Shown in pieces: positions 52,219 to 61,579 of a DNA stretch of 64,000 nt. Where the stretch lies: assembly GCA_964247705.1 (NCBI GenBank), contig CAXTVQ010000016.1:1-64000 (forward strand), in the 5' to 3' direction. The notes under the pieces were generated by a model. The model saw nothing but the letters and a program-made list of their open reading frames with translations, was not told where the DNA came from and ran no database searches. Position numbers and translations under genes: made by a program. Each line of letters starts with the position of its first letter. Position 1 is the stretch's first letter. The DNA is from LMUY01 sp964247705. GTDB lineage: Bacteria > Pseudomonadota > Alphaproteobacteria > Acetobacterales > Acetobacteraceae.

Positions 52219-52633
52219 ACGTCAACTCCCTAACGCTCTCAGCCCACTAGCGACTAAACGTTAGGGTCTGCTGCCGTAATCAGGAAGTTGCTAGTCGCTC
52301 ATGACCGTTGAGCCGAGAGTTTATCATGACCAAACCGCAATGATAAGGCAACAGACAGAATTCAGCTCTGAAACTGACACGTTGGCGCAGAAGCGTTCGG
52401 GGATGGTCTTTCCAGCGACTGTTACTGCCCATGCGAAAGTAGAGAGGGGACTCGCCGAATCTCAAAGCCCATTCGGCCTCGCCCAGAATGTCTACCAACC
52501 TTGACTCAGTGCAAGGTTGGTAGACATTCCTTGAGGCGCAAATGCAGTTAGTCGAACACCGAGATATCACCGATGACTGTCGGCAGCTTCCAAGCCATTA
52601 GAAGGCTCGTTCGCGTCTCAACCAAAGCGCAGG
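52219..52633. other. Intergenic region with long inverted repeat
   Basis: About 415 bases between two leftward genes. No credible gene is present: a 96-codon open frame here has no domain and spans the repeat. The main content is the perfect stem at 52486-52529, listed separately. Confidence 0.5.
52486..52529. repeat. Perfect 18-bp inverted repeat, 8-base loop
   Basis: Left arm GAATGTCTACCAACCTTG (52486-52503), loop ACTCAGTG, right arm its exact complement (52512-52529). It lies 105 bases beyond the stop of the phosphodiesterase-fold gene. It lacks a T-run on either strand, so it is not a typical intrinsic terminator. It could be an mRNA-stabilising stem, a palindromic repeat element or a remnant of a mobile element. 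Confidence 0.9.
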
Positions 52634-54091
52634 TTACGCGGCGTCTCGCTTGCCCAATTGTACGTCAACCGCGCTTTCTGCAAACGACTGAGTCTGTCCC
52701 AACACCTCCGGCATAGCCGGTACTTTGAAAATGGGTGAAGCTGGCTGACCGCACAGCGCCAAGTAAGTCGCCGGAAGTTCCCTGAGCGAAACTTTGCGCT
52801 CGATCACGCCTGGACGAAGTCCCTGACGACTGATCCATAGGATTCCGTCAGGATGGTGATGGCCGCTCTTCATGCCTTCGATCTGATAGAAGACATCGTG
52901 GAATCGACCCGTCACGTTGGAAAGTGGGCTCCGCATCACTGCGGCCTCAGGTGGCGACGCAAAGACGGCACAACCGCAGAACAAGGACGAACCGTCTTGC
53001 CGCGTCTCCATCACCGCTTTGCCGTCATCTAAGGTCACGGCTGTGAGTTTTGTCGCTGCATCCGTCGCCTCTGCCTCGCTGTGGAAGACGAGGTGGAACT
53101 GCTCGGCCATCACGGGCGCGTAAGTGAACTCCTGCGTTACGCCGCAGAAACGTGCGAATACATTGACATCCCGGGGTTTGAAGATGACCTTGCCGCCAGC
53201 GTCGTCGTATTTGACGAGCGCTTGCTGGCTCAGCGCGGTCGCCAGCACGATCGCCGTCTCCGGCCCAGCCAGGCGCAGACACTCGCCAACGATCTCGTCC
53301 ATCTTGCGATAACCGAACAGGATCGCATCGCCGAATTCAGCAACCTCTTCCGTGGTTGGCTTCAAGGCGAAGACGTCGGGCTCCATGCTGCGCCAGTAGT
53401 AATGCTGAAAGTGCGCTGTCGAGTTGATGAAGAAGGTCGAGAACGTCGGCTGCAGCTTACGATATTGCGACCGGAACAAATCCCACTGCAGGCGGTCGAG
53501 GATCACGGCACGACGCCACTTGTTCCGCTTACCCCGTTCGCTGGACAGTTGGCGAAGTGTGTCGCTCACGGTCTTCGGCGATAGGCCGTGTGTGACCATG
53601 AACGTCACGAACCGAGCATGGTCGGCCTTGCTCAACGGGACCTTTTCCGCCGTGTATTCCTGCACGTAGCTGCTGACGAACTTGAAGTAGTCGTGGAATA
53701 CCCGCTCCGGAAACGGACGCGCGCCTGTGCTCCAGGGATCCGGAACCAGCATCCCGTTCAAGCGGTCGCCCTGGAACCCGGCGTTCATGCTGCCACAAAC
53801 CCAGACCGACTTGCCGTTCTGCGAAAGGACGTCCCAGATCCGGGGCGCCTTGAGCTTGTGGCCATCATCGAGGTCGAAGATACCATGCTCGGCATACGAC
53901 AGCCCCGTATGCGACGTGATCCATTGTATCCAGGGTTCGAGTGCCGGTGGCGGCTCCTCGGCGTCCGACACCGCAACGAGCGATTGTTGCCGCAGCTTGG
54001 CAAAATTTGGCAAATGGCCTGCCTTGATGAAGCGCTCCATCAACACCGGCGATAGTTCATTGAACTCGAGGACAATGCAAGATTGCGTCAT
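52634..54091 (-). CDS. Type I phosphodiesterase/alkaline phosphatase-fold protein with degraded metal site
   Basis: The 485-residue protein resembles the nucleotide pyrophosphatase/phosphodiesterase fold: an opening strand VLEFNELSPVLMERFI, then GHLPNFAKLR, a nucleophile-region EPWIQWITSHTGLSYAEHGIF, and STAHFQHYYW. The metal ligands expected in the first strand (Asp) and in the late SDHG motif are not evident; the latter region reads IVLATALSQQAL. It may have an altered chemistry or be non-catalytic. ATG 54091 has GGAGG 5 bases upstream. It lies within the polysaccharide cluster, where it could act on a phosphorylated or lipid-linked intermediate. Confidence 0.72.
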   Translation of the reverse strand: MTQSCIVLEFNELSPVLMERFIKAGHLPNFAKLRQQSLVAVSDAEEPPPALEPWIQWITSHTGLSYAEHGIFDLDDGHKLKAPRIWDVLSQNGKSVWVCGSMNAGFQGDRLNGMLVPDPWSTGARPFPERVFHDYFKFVSSYVQEYTAEKVPLSKADHARFVTFMVTHGLSPKTVSDTLRQLSSERGKRNKWRRAVILDRLQWDLFRSQYRKLQPTFSTFFINSTAHFQHYYWRSMEPDVFALKPTTEEVAEFGDAILFGYRKMDEIVGECLRLAGPETAIVLATALSQQALVKYDDAGGKVIFKPRDVNVFARFCGVTQEFTYAPVMAEQFHLVFHSEAEATDAATKLTAVTLDDGKAVMETRQDGSSLFCGCAVFASPPEAAVMRSPLSNVTGRFHDVFYQIEGMKSGHHHPDGILWISRQGLRPGVIERKVSLRELPATYLALCGQPASPIFKVPAMPEVLGQTQSFAESAVDVQLGKRDAA

Positions 54092-54230
54092 CAATGCCTC
54101 CGCTATGCGTCGATAAATTCGAACGCTATCGTATAACTCTAAAAAGGGCCAACTTCTGCCCGCACGACTTGCTTAATGACCGAAGATCGTGTGGATGGCA
54201 AGCTGAACGTTATGACTTGTTGCATTAGTC

Positions 54231-54250
54231 AGGTCAAGGCGAGTTGACCT
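54231..54250. repeat. 7-bp inverted repeat after GT2 gene
   Basis: AGGTCAA-GGCGAG-TTGACCT is a perfect stem in the 201-base AT-rich gap between the GT2 and phosphodiesterase-fold genes, 43 bases after the GT2 stop. It may be a terminator or an operator; no T-run follows on the minus strand. Confidence 0.45.
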
Positions 54251-54292
54251 AAGTATTTAACATGTTAGTTCCAGCAAGTCACAAATATCTGA

Positions 54293-55330
54293 TCAGGTTG
54301 CCACGCGGCGGACGCCAAGCACGAAGTTGATTATAGTTTGCATACCACGTGGCCGGTTGATCGAAGATCGCTTCATGCGTATCAAGTAGAGGCGCAGCCC
54401 TGCTGCAGGAAAGGTCAGCATTGCCGCCCACGCGGCGAACATGACCTTGTGCCGTGGCGGTGCATTCGTTTGAAGCAATCGCCTCACAAAGCGGGCAGCC
54501 AAACCGACGGTTCGTATACGGCCGGACAGACAGGCAATCATCAACCGCCGTTCCAGGACGTATAAGCTGCCTTCAAGCCCTTCGCTTGGATATGCCGTGC
54601 CGATGACGGGCTTTACTTCTTCCCAACTCTTGCGAAACAGCGACAGCTCCTTCTCCAGCAATGACACCGAAGGGTTGCTCCACGCACTCATGCTGTTGCC
54701 GTGTCTCCGGTAGCGAGCGAGTGGTGCGTTGATTGAAACGATGTCGCCAAAGTAAGGAAGTGCAAGGGTAGGTGAGCCGTCAATCACGCCACGTGAATCG
54801 AAACGGCTGATATCCATTCGCAGAAGAACCTCACGGGAGTAGACGTTCCCCGAGGTCGGCGGGCAGATATAGAACCCGGCGCACGCGTTGTCGGCCCGCA
54901 TCGAGGCGCTGTCGTAGTTAGGCGGGTAGGTTGGGAAGGCAGAGTTCTGCAAGCCGCCCTCGCTGTCCATTCCATCCAGTTGGAACTGAAGCTTGGCGGG
55001 GCCGGTCATCAGCGACGAACGAATGCCTGCGACAAGGCCGGGTGTGGCCAAATCGTCAGCATCCAGAAAATAGACATAGTCCGAACGAACCGTCAGCAAA
55101 CCTGCACGGCAGGCGCCGAGTTGGCCGGAATTCGTGATGCTAACGATACGTGCTCGGTCGGCGTAGCCGGCCAGGATCTCTAGGGAGTTGTCGGTAGAGC
55201 CATCGTCGACGACGACGATTTCGTCGAACGGCTCCGTCTGCGCCAGCACGCTGTCAAGTGTCTGGGACAAATAGCGCCCGTAGTTGAAATTTGGGACGAC
55301 GACGGCAATGGTGGGCTCGGGACTACTCAT
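54293..55330 (-). CDS. Family 2 glycosyltransferase
   Basis: A 345-residue GT-A fold transferase that adds a sugar during repeat-unit assembly. It has the opening strand VVVPNFNYGRYLSQTLDSV, the VVDDGSTDNSLEIL motif, and the metal-binding DADD (YVYFLDADDLATPG). The C-terminal third has amphipathic helices and a possible membrane-associated segment (MFAAWAAMLTFPAAGLRL). Its ATG overlaps the stop of the GT4 gene (ATGA). Donor and acceptor are unknown. Confidence 0.88.
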   Translation of the reverse strand: MSSPEPTIAVVVPNFNYGRYLSQTLDSVLAQTEPFDEIVVVDDGSTDNSLEILAGYADRARIVSITNSGQLGACRAGLLTVRSDYVYFLDADDLATPGLVAGIRSSLMTGPAKLQFQLDGMDSEGGLQNSAFPTYPPNYDSASMRADNACAGFYICPPTSGNVYSREVLLRMDISRFDSRGVIDGSPTLALPYFGDIVSINAPLARYRRHGNSMSAWSNPSVSLLEKELSLFRKSWEEVKPVIGTAYPSEGLEGSLYVLERRLMIACLSGRIRTVGLAARFVRRLLQTNAPPRHKVMFAAWAAMLTFPAAGLRLYLIRMKRSSINRPRGMQTIINFVLGVRRVAT

Positions 55331-56526
55331 GTGGGGCTCTGCACGGCTACCGTGGACCGTGGTGCCGTTGCGCCGAAACGCCGGACCGCTTGCAAGCGCG
55401 CTCTGTCGTAGACCTCGAGCGTTTGGCTGCCGATTTCGGTCCAGTCGGGCGTTGCTTCTGCAAGCAGCCGGGCGTTGCGCCCGCACTCCGTGGCGAAGTC
55501 ACGGTTGCCAATCATTCGGGCAAGGGCGGCGGCCAAAGCCGGCTTATCGTCAGGTGGAACGAGCAGGCCTTGCACGCCATCCTCGATCCGCTCGGCAAAG
55601 TCGCCAATCGCGGACGCGACGATGGGGCAGCAATTCGCCAGTGCGAACGTCAGCACTCCGCTGGCTTCGATATCGCGATACGGAAATACCGCCACGACCC
55701 CGGGCGAGAACAGCGCGTTGACCTCACTGTCCGGTACGAACCGTTCTTCGAACAACAGGCTGTCCGCGACGCCGCGCGCCTGAGCAAGCGCACGTAGCGG
55801 TTCGAGCGGGAGGTACGCTTTGCCGATCACGCGCAAGGTAGCCTGCTCGCGCAACTCGGCCGGCAACATCGCAAAAGCCTCGATCAGCACGTCGACGCCC
55901 TTGTAGGGCTTGATCTTGCCGAACATCAGCAGCGTCAATCGGCCGGTTTGTTGGATGGGCGGAGCCGGTGGCAAGCTGTCTATGAGACCATGTGGCAGTA
56001 CGGATATTTTTGCGTCCGGAATGCCCTCTGCGAGCAGTCGGTGCCGGCCCTGCTGCGTGTGTGTGATCAGATGGTCGAAAGCGTGAAGACACTCGGCAAA
56101 ACCACGCGCCCGCACGGCGCCTGGATCGCCATTGTAAGGCGTCGTGTCGTGCACTGTCAGTATGAGCGGCGCTATGTCACGGAGCCGTTTAAGGAAGTGT
56201 CGGTCCACGATCGGCAGTGGCAGCCATTGGAAGTGGATGATGTCGGGCCGCTGCGCTTTGAACTGCGAAGCGAGCCGCGTCATGGACGCGAAATGGTCGA
56301 TTCCTTTTATGCCAAGCCGGATCGGCTTCGGCAGGGCTGCGACGGCGCCCATTGTCGCCACGCGATAGAAGTCCGGGATGATCTGTATCCCGCCGGTGTC
56401 GTTGTCCTCGGCATTCATCGGCCGTCCATGCAGGCGCACAATGTGTCCAGCTGCGGAGAGCGCGCCGGACAGCTTGCAGTCGTAGGGCACGGTGAATAGC
56501 GAAGGGTCGATGATGGAGATGTGCAT
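55327..56526 (-). CDS. Family 4 glycosyltransferase
   Basis: A 399-residue retaining GT-B transferase. The acceptor half has DIIHFQWLPLPIV and LILTVHDTTPYNG; the donor half has LTLLMFGKIKPYKGVDVLIE, RVIGKAYLPLE and the Glu motif FPYRDIEASGVLTFALA (the EX7E-type site). GGAGG precedes the ATG. It is upstream of and coupled to the GT2 gene at 54293. Confidence 0.9.
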   Translation of the reverse strand: MHISIIDPSLFTVPYDCKLSGALSAAGHIVRLHGRPMNAEDNDTGGIQIIPDFYRVATMGAVAALPKPIRLGIKGIDHFASMTRLASQFKAQRPDIIHFQWLPLPIVDRHFLKRLRDIAPLILTVHDTTPYNGDPGAVRARGFAECLHAFDHLITHTQQGRHRLLAEGIPDAKISVLPHGLIDSLPPAPPIQQTGRLTLLMFGKIKPYKGVDVLIEAFAMLPAELREQATLRVIGKAYLPLEPLRALAQARGVADSLLFEERFVPDSEVNALFSPGVVAVFPYRDIEASGVLTFALANCCPIVASAIGDFAERIEDGVQGLLVPPDDKPALAAALARMIGNRDFATECGRNARLLAEATPDWTEIGSQTLEVYDRARLQAVRRFGATAPRSTVAVQSPT

Positions 56527-56626
56527 GGTGCCTCCAATGCGTAGGCCGGGCGCACGTGGCGAACGACGAGAAGGAGTGGCGAAGAGTTCGGCAGGTACGG
56601 GTAGGGAGCGTTAGGGAGGGTGAACG

Positions 56627-57760
56627 TCAGGCCGCAACGGCCGTCGCGTTGATCGCCGACAGCACCGAATTGACTACTCGTTCCGGCGACGGCCAGGTTC
56701 CCGGCTCAGTGACGCCGACGCTCGAATAGGGTGGTGGATAGCCCCAAGCCCGGTCATGGTCGCCTATATCTGCATGCATCCCGCCCAGAACCGTGACAGT
56801 GGGCCGCCGGAACGCTGCAGCGACATGAAGCAACATCGACGCGTTGGTGAGCACGAGATCCGCCTGTTCGGTGAGGGCGAACGTCGTCCGAAGTGGCACC
56901 TCGCCGCAGACCGACCGCAAACCAGGTATCCTTGCCGCCATAACCTGCTCTGCGCGCTCACGGTCGGCACTGCCGCCGATCAACAGCATGTTCGGCCGTC
57001 CAATCTGGCGCTCCATGGTAGCGGAGAGGTCGGCAAGGGCGCGAGTCAATGGCTCGACTGGCCACACTTTGACAGGAAGTCCGCCGCCGCAGTTGATCAA
57101 CAACCGCAACGGACGACGCGGGCTTCCCGGCGCCCAGATGCTCTGCGCAGCTTCACGCTCGGCCGCCACGAGATAAAGTTGCGGCCGTGCTTCCGGGAGG
57201 TTCTTCGCTCCCAGCAGTTCAGCCTGTCGCAGGGCCATGGCGCACACGTGAGGCCCATCCTTCCACGTGGCCGACTGCTGGCAAGCGGACCAGCCACCAC
57301 GGTAGCCGCGAAGCCCGACCCGGTAACGCGCGCCGAGTCTCAACAACGTCAAAGCGGTGATGTGGCTGCCGAGAATGTCGATGCCAACGTCGAAACCGCC
57401 ACGCTTCCGGAGTGCGGTGATTTGCGGAGAGCGCGCGAGGAAGGTAAGCAACGCCGCCGGTGATTTGTCGGCGACGAACTTATTGCTCCAAGGTAGGTCG
57501 ATCTCCGCAATCTCGTCGACGAAAGGGTTGTTCTCGACGATCGCCCGAGCCCAACTGCCGATGCCGGCGACGAGATGCGCCCTGGGGAAACGGCGGCGCA
57601 ACGCCTCGAAGATCGGCGTCGTCGTCAGGAGATCGCCGAGGTCGGTCGACCGTAAGACGAGGATGCTGCGTGGCTCGACGATGCGCGGGTCCGGCCCGCT
57701 ACGGCTCAGCTTTCCCGCAACCCAGCTTACCGGCTCGAAAGCTTGGCTCTTCCAAGTCAT
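56627..57760 (-). CDS. Family 9 (heptosyltransferase-like) glycosyltransferase
   Basis: The 377-residue GT-B protein matches the heptosyltransferase family: ILVLRSTDLGDLLTTTPIFEALRRRFP, IVENNPFVDEI, RPLRLLINCGGGLPVKVWPVE (typically GxxxPxKxWP) and the late DLVLTNASMLLHVAAAF. Family members transfer heptose or related sugars from ADP- or nucleotide-linked donors. In this cluster it may add a side-chain sugar. AAGGAAAG lies before the ATG. The GT4 gene follows 100 bases later. Confidence 0.87.
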   Translation of the reverse strand: MTWKSQAFEPVSWVAGKLSRSGPDPRIVEPRSILVLRSTDLGDLLTTTPIFEALRRRFPRAHLVAGIGSWARAIVENNPFVDEIAEIDLPWSNKFVADKSPAALLTFLARSPQITALRKRGGFDVGIDILGSHITALTLLRLGARYRVGLRGYRGGWSACQQSATWKDGPHVCAMALRQAELLGAKNLPEARPQLYLVAAEREAAQSIWAPGSPRRPLRLLINCGGGLPVKVWPVEPLTRALADLSATMERQIGRPNMLLIGGSADRERAEQVMAARIPGLRSVCGEVPLRTTFALTEQADLVLTNASMLLHVAAAFRRPTVTVLGGMHADIGDHDRAWGYPPPYSSVGVTEPGTWPSPERVVNSVLSAINATAVAA

Positions 57761-57785
57761 GCACGCTTTCCTTGCTGCCGCGCCG

Positions 57786-59222
57786 TCATGAAGACCCTGT
57801 TACGAAAGGCTTTACCGAATGCATTATGGTCCGCTCGAACGTCAGCATCGGCAGCATGTAGAATAGGGCGCCACCAAGGATACCGACTAACAGGCGTATG
57901 AGCGGCGTGAACTCAGTAGCATGGTACTGGAATTGCCAAACGACAGCCGCCATGGCGAGCGCCCAACCGATCGGGAAAGTGAACGCCGCGAGATAACGGC
58001 CGACGGAAATTCGAAGATAGCGATGCGCCATCCACAAGGCTGTCGGGAGTATGATGAAATGGCGGGCGCCGAGGGCGACGGCGGACAGCCCCACGCCGGC
58101 ATGCTGGGTTAGCACGCAGGCGAGCAGCGCCAGTGTGCAGCTTACGGCCGAGATCGTAACCAAGGCCGCCTGATGGCCTCGTGCGCGCAGGGCGGGACTT
58201 ACCAAAATGGTCGGCACCACCGTGCTCCAACTCAGCGCCGCCACGGCAAGATACGGGAGCGACGGCAGCCAGCGCGCGCCAATGATCGCCGTTAGAACAT
58301 CCGGCGACACTGCGGCGAAGCCGAGCAGCACGGGCGCACCAACAAAGGTTATTATCTTGGTGCCGAGCAGGAAGGCGGCTGAAATGTCGCCGCCGGTGCG
58401 TTCGACGCGGGCGAAGTAGGACAAGCCAAAGCGCAAGGTGAAGTTCTGGATCAAAAGCGCCAACTCGTCGATCAGCCGCTGCGCGAATTGCAAGTAGCCA
58501 AGCGCCTCCAAGCCGTGGAATGCGCCGAACAGCAGGCCGAACACGCGGCTAGTTACCGTCCAAAGCAGAATCTCAAGGCTGATTGGACCACCGAAGGCCA
58601 TCAGACCGCGGAACTCCGGCCATCTTAGGCGAAGGCGCGGCCATCGGCCGATGCTGCCGAAGAGGCAAACGGTCGCAAGGCCGCTGCCGGCGAGGGCGCC
58701 GCCGAGGATGCTCCATGCTCCGAATCCCGCATAGGCCATCGTTGACCCGACAACGACGACGGCCATTTTCGAGAGTATCCCGCGCTTCGCGAGCACGTCG
58801 ATCCGCATCTTGCGGGTAAGAATGGCGATCGGAACGGCGTCGATGCTGCCAAGTGGCAGGAGCAAGCTACCCACCCCGATCAACACACCGACGGAACTGT
58901 CATGGTAGAGTGCGGCAATCGGCCAGGCGAGGGCCATGCACACCGCAGCGCCGAGCAGAGAGATAAGGATCAGGCCCGTGTAGGCGCTATCGGTCAGCGT
59001 CGTATGAAACGAGCGGCTCCGTACCAGGGCCTCACCGATCCCAAAGCTCGCGGCAATCTCGACCAGTCCGATCACCGCCATTGCGGCGCCGGCCCGCCCA
59101 AGCTCCTGCGGCTGGATGAAATGACCGATCGTGAGTGTCGATAGAAGGCCCGTGACAGCGTTCAGGCCGCTCTCGACGATCGCCCACCGTACGGACGAGA
59201 CTACGCGATTGCGATTACCCAT
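57786..59222 (-). CDS. Polysaccharide flippase (Wzx-type, MOP superfamily)
   Basis: The 478-residue protein is almost wholly membrane helices (about 12 to 14) and fits the polysaccharide transporter branch of the MOP superfamily. The N-terminal VRWAIVESGLNAVTGLLSTL and LGRAGAAMAVIGLVEIAASFGIGEAL are typical of that branch. It would move lipid-linked repeat units across the inner membrane. It follows the polymerase gene by 5 bases. The ribosome binding site is weak. Confidence 0.88.
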   Translation of the reverse strand: MGNRNRVVSSVRWAIVESGLNAVTGLLSTLTIGHFIQPQELGRAGAAMAVIGLVEIAASFGIGEALVRSRSFHTTLTDSAYTGLILISLLGAAVCMALAWPIAALYHDSSVGVLIGVGSLLLPLGSIDAVPIAILTRKMRIDVLAKRGILSKMAVVVVGSTMAYAGFGAWSILGGALAGSGLATVCLFGSIGRWPRLRLRWPEFRGLMAFGGPISLEILLWTVTSRVFGLLFGAFHGLEALGYLQFAQRLIDELALLIQNFTLRFGLSYFARVERTGGDISAAFLLGTKIITFVGAPVLLGFAAVSPDVLTAIIGARWLPSLPYLAVAALSWSTVVPTILVSPALRARGHQAALVTISAVSCTLALLACVLTQHAGVGLSAVALGARHFIILPTALWMAHRYLRISVGRYLAAFTFPIGWALAMAAVVWQFQYHATEFTPLIRLLVGILGGALFYMLPMLTFERTIMHSVKPFVTGSS

Positions 59223-59227
59223 GACAG

Positions 59228-60484
59228 TTACTGCCGATCGACCCGAAGATCAGCGGTAACAAGAAGCAGCATCGACGGTAACAGGACGAATGGAATCTCG
59301 ACGTTGCACCCGTCCCAGAGCAGCCAGACCATGATCGGTGCAACCAGCGCTCTTTGCGTCTGCGTGCGACGGGCAGTGAAAAACAGGGCGAGAAAGGCGA
59401 TCAAAGCTGGCGCACCAAACTCGAGGAGCAGCTTTACGATTGAGTCCACGCTGTATTCGTAGGTCATGCTGCGGCCTGGGTGTTCGCTCACACCCGCCCC
59501 CAAGCCGAAGAACAGCACGCCGGGCGCTTGGCTCAAGATGTCCACCAAAAACAACCATGGCGTCACGAAACGCAGATACGCGCTGGATCCAGGCTCGGTG
59601 AACTCGTCGGTGCGTGAAATGAGAAAGTTATAAATATCTGGGTTTGCCAGGGCTAGGCCGCCGAGCGCCAATGCACCGACTATGGTCGTGACCAACCCGA
59701 GGACGATCCCACGGCCGCCAAGGCTCAGCACCGCCGTGGCTACGAACCCGATGATCATCAACCAGCCCGTTCCCGACACCGAAGTCATCAGTCCCGCACC
59801 GAAGATGCAGAGATACTGGACACGCCGCAGGACCAGGATCTCAATCAGCAGGCCCAAAGCGACATACTGGGAGAACAACGAGGGTTCAAGAAGGAAGAAC
59901 CCATTCGATTTATGGAACGGCGTGCCATCGATCGGAATGAGGACGTGCCAGTAGTCTTCGACGAGGATGCTTTGGGGGAGGAAGTCGCTGAACGTGAAAA
60001 GGTCGATGTTGATAAACTGAAGACCGAATTCTATCAGGCCAGCGATCGCCACGAACGCAATCCAGCGGTTCACAACCCGGAAGAACGCCCGCTCACCGAC
60101 CGGTTTGGCGAAGGTCAATGTCCCGAAGCTGGTCAGCAGCAGGAACTGACCCAGGGAGTTGACGCTCGGCGTGCCACCCAACTCATCGGGAACGAGCGCC
60201 CCGATGATCGCTCCGATGAATGCCAGAATGCACATGACACCGAAGATCAAGAGCCGCTGACGGTTGAGGATCAGCGTCCCCTGCAGCACGAACAGCAAGG
60301 CCAGGCCCATTCCGAGCGGCGTTACCGAGTCGAGGAATGTTGACGTGAATTCATGGCCGAAACGCTGACACAGCATGGCGCACGCAAAGAGCGCACCCGA
60401 GAACAGCAAAGCGCCGCGCTCTCCGTCAACGCGAGCCGCCGCCTTTTGGACCGCCGGTGCGTCGATGACCGAGGTGTAGCTCAC
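59228..60484 (-). CDS. Polysaccharide polymerase (Wzy-like)
   Basis: A 418-residue hydrophobic protein with about ten to twelve helices and one longer periplasmic loop (roughly residues 165-200, VEDYWHVLIPIDGTPFHKSN). Such proteins show little sequence conservation; position between flippase and glycosyltransferase genes is the main support. GTG start at 60484 overlaps the stop of the upstream GT2 gene (GTGA), so the two are translationally coupled. Confidence 0.72.
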   Translation of the reverse strand: MSYTSVIDAPAVQKAAARVDGERGALLFSGALFACAMLCQRFGHEFTSTFLDSVTPLGMGLALLFVLQGTLILNRQRLLIFGVMCILAFIGAIIGALVPDELGGTPSVNSLGQFLLLTSFGTLTFAKPVGERAFFRVVNRWIAFVAIAGLIEFGLQFINIDLFTFSDFLPQSILVEDYWHVLIPIDGTPFHKSNGFFLLEPSLFSQYVALGLLIEILVLRRVQYLCIFGAGLMTSVSGTGWLMIIGFVATAVLSLGGRGIVLGLVTTIVGALALGGLALANPDIYNFLISRTDEFTEPGSSAYLRFVTPWLFLVDILSQAPGVLFFGLGAGVSEHPGRSMTYEYSVDSIVKLLLEFGAPALIAFLALFFTARRTQTQRALVAPIMVWLLWDGCNVEIPFVLLPSMLLLVTADLRVDRQ

Positions 60485-61533
60485 GAACCGGTCTCGGTGG
60501 CCCCGCCCCGCTGCTGCGTCGAGTTAGAACGCTCCACTCCCATGCGTTCATTGGTCATGGTCATCCGGCCAAGATCCCGCTGCCGGGCGCGTAGAAATGC
60601 CACTTTGCGTTTCACCTTGCGGGCGGTTGCGCCTGGATTGAGAATGGCCGCTCCGGCTAAAAACAGCACTGCGCCAAGGCGCTGGCCACGCAGCAGAGCC
60701 ATGTCACGCCGGCGCATGAGAATGGCGGACATGACGCCTACCTCGGACCGGAGCTTGCCAATGGAAGTAAGTCTCTGGAGGGATTCGTTGTAGCTTGCCG
60801 GTGACAGTTCGGCTTGGCCGGCGCGATGCCGGCGAAAGTTCTCGTAAATCAATTTGTTTTGGAAATACTGCGCCCGCGTATTATTTGCCGACGTCGAACC
60901 CGAGTGATAGCGAAAATAGGTCAGGTATTCTGGCTGGACCAGGATCTGAAAACCCGATTGGATGATCCTCATGGATAGATCCACGTCTTCCGTCTGACGG
61001 AACTCTTCCCTGAAGCCACCGACAGCTTGCACGACGGACTTGCGCAAGATCATGCTCGGGGCGGGAAAGATCGGATTGCCCCCGCTGCTGATGAATAGTT
61101 CGACGTCCTCTTGGCTGCAGAACGGGGGTTCGTGCGATCCGCGGACCTCGCCATGCTCGTCAATGATCCGGTAGTAGGAACCAGCGGCTCCTAGTTCCGG
61201 GTGGTCAGCCATGAACGCCAGTTGCCGGTCGAGCCGCGAGGGCGCCATCAGATCATCCGCGTCAATCCGCACGATGAGATCCGAACGAGCCTTCGCGATC
61301 CCGGTGTTGAGCGCGACGACGACTCCCCGATGCGCGAGTGTCACGACAGTGAGACGGGGTTCATGCTTGGAGTAGGAGCGCAGTATCTCAGCCGTTCCAT
61401 CAACCGATCCGTCATCGACGACGATGATCTCAAAGTCGGTGAAGGTCTGCTGGCTGATGCTCTCAAGCGTAGCCTGAACGTACCGGGCGCAATTGTACAC
61501 CGGTATCACGATCGATAGTGCTGGCCGTGACAT
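60481..61533 (-). CDS. Family 2 glycosyltransferase
   Basis: A 350-residue GT2 enzyme with SIVIPVYNCARYVQATLESI, VVDDGSVDGTAEIL, metal motif IVRIDADDLMAPSRLDRQL and an acceptor-side ED (RQTEDVDLSMRI). I use the ATG at 61533 with GAGAG upstream; an ATG at 61590 would add 19 residues and overlap the chain-length gene. The C-terminal basic helices suggest membrane association. Confidence 0.9.
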   Translation of the reverse strand: MSRPALSIVIPVYNCARYVQATLESISQQTFTDFEIIVVDDGSVDGTAEILRSYSKHEPRLTVVTLAHRGVVVALNTGIAKARSDLIVRIDADDLMAPSRLDRQLAFMADHPELGAAGSYYRIIDEHGEVRGSHEPPFCSQEDVELFISSGGNPIFPAPSMILRKSVVQAVGGFREEFRQTEDVDLSMRIIQSGFQILVQPEYLTYFRYHSGSTSANNTRAQYFQNKLIYENFRRHRAGQAELSPASYNESLQRLTSIGKLRSEVGVMSAILMRRRDMALLRGQRLGAVLFLAGAAILNPGATARKVKRKVAFLRARQRDLGRMTMTNERMGVERSNSTQQRGGATETGS

Positions 61534-61579
61534 CACGCTCTCATCAAACCCGATTTCAAAGCTGTCTGCCGGGCAGGGC

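Noticed and set aside
52280..52570. 96-codon open frame on the minus strand
   Set aside because: Covers the 18-bp inverted repeat, has no domain and no ribosome binding site; considered as a transposase remnant but no motif supports it.
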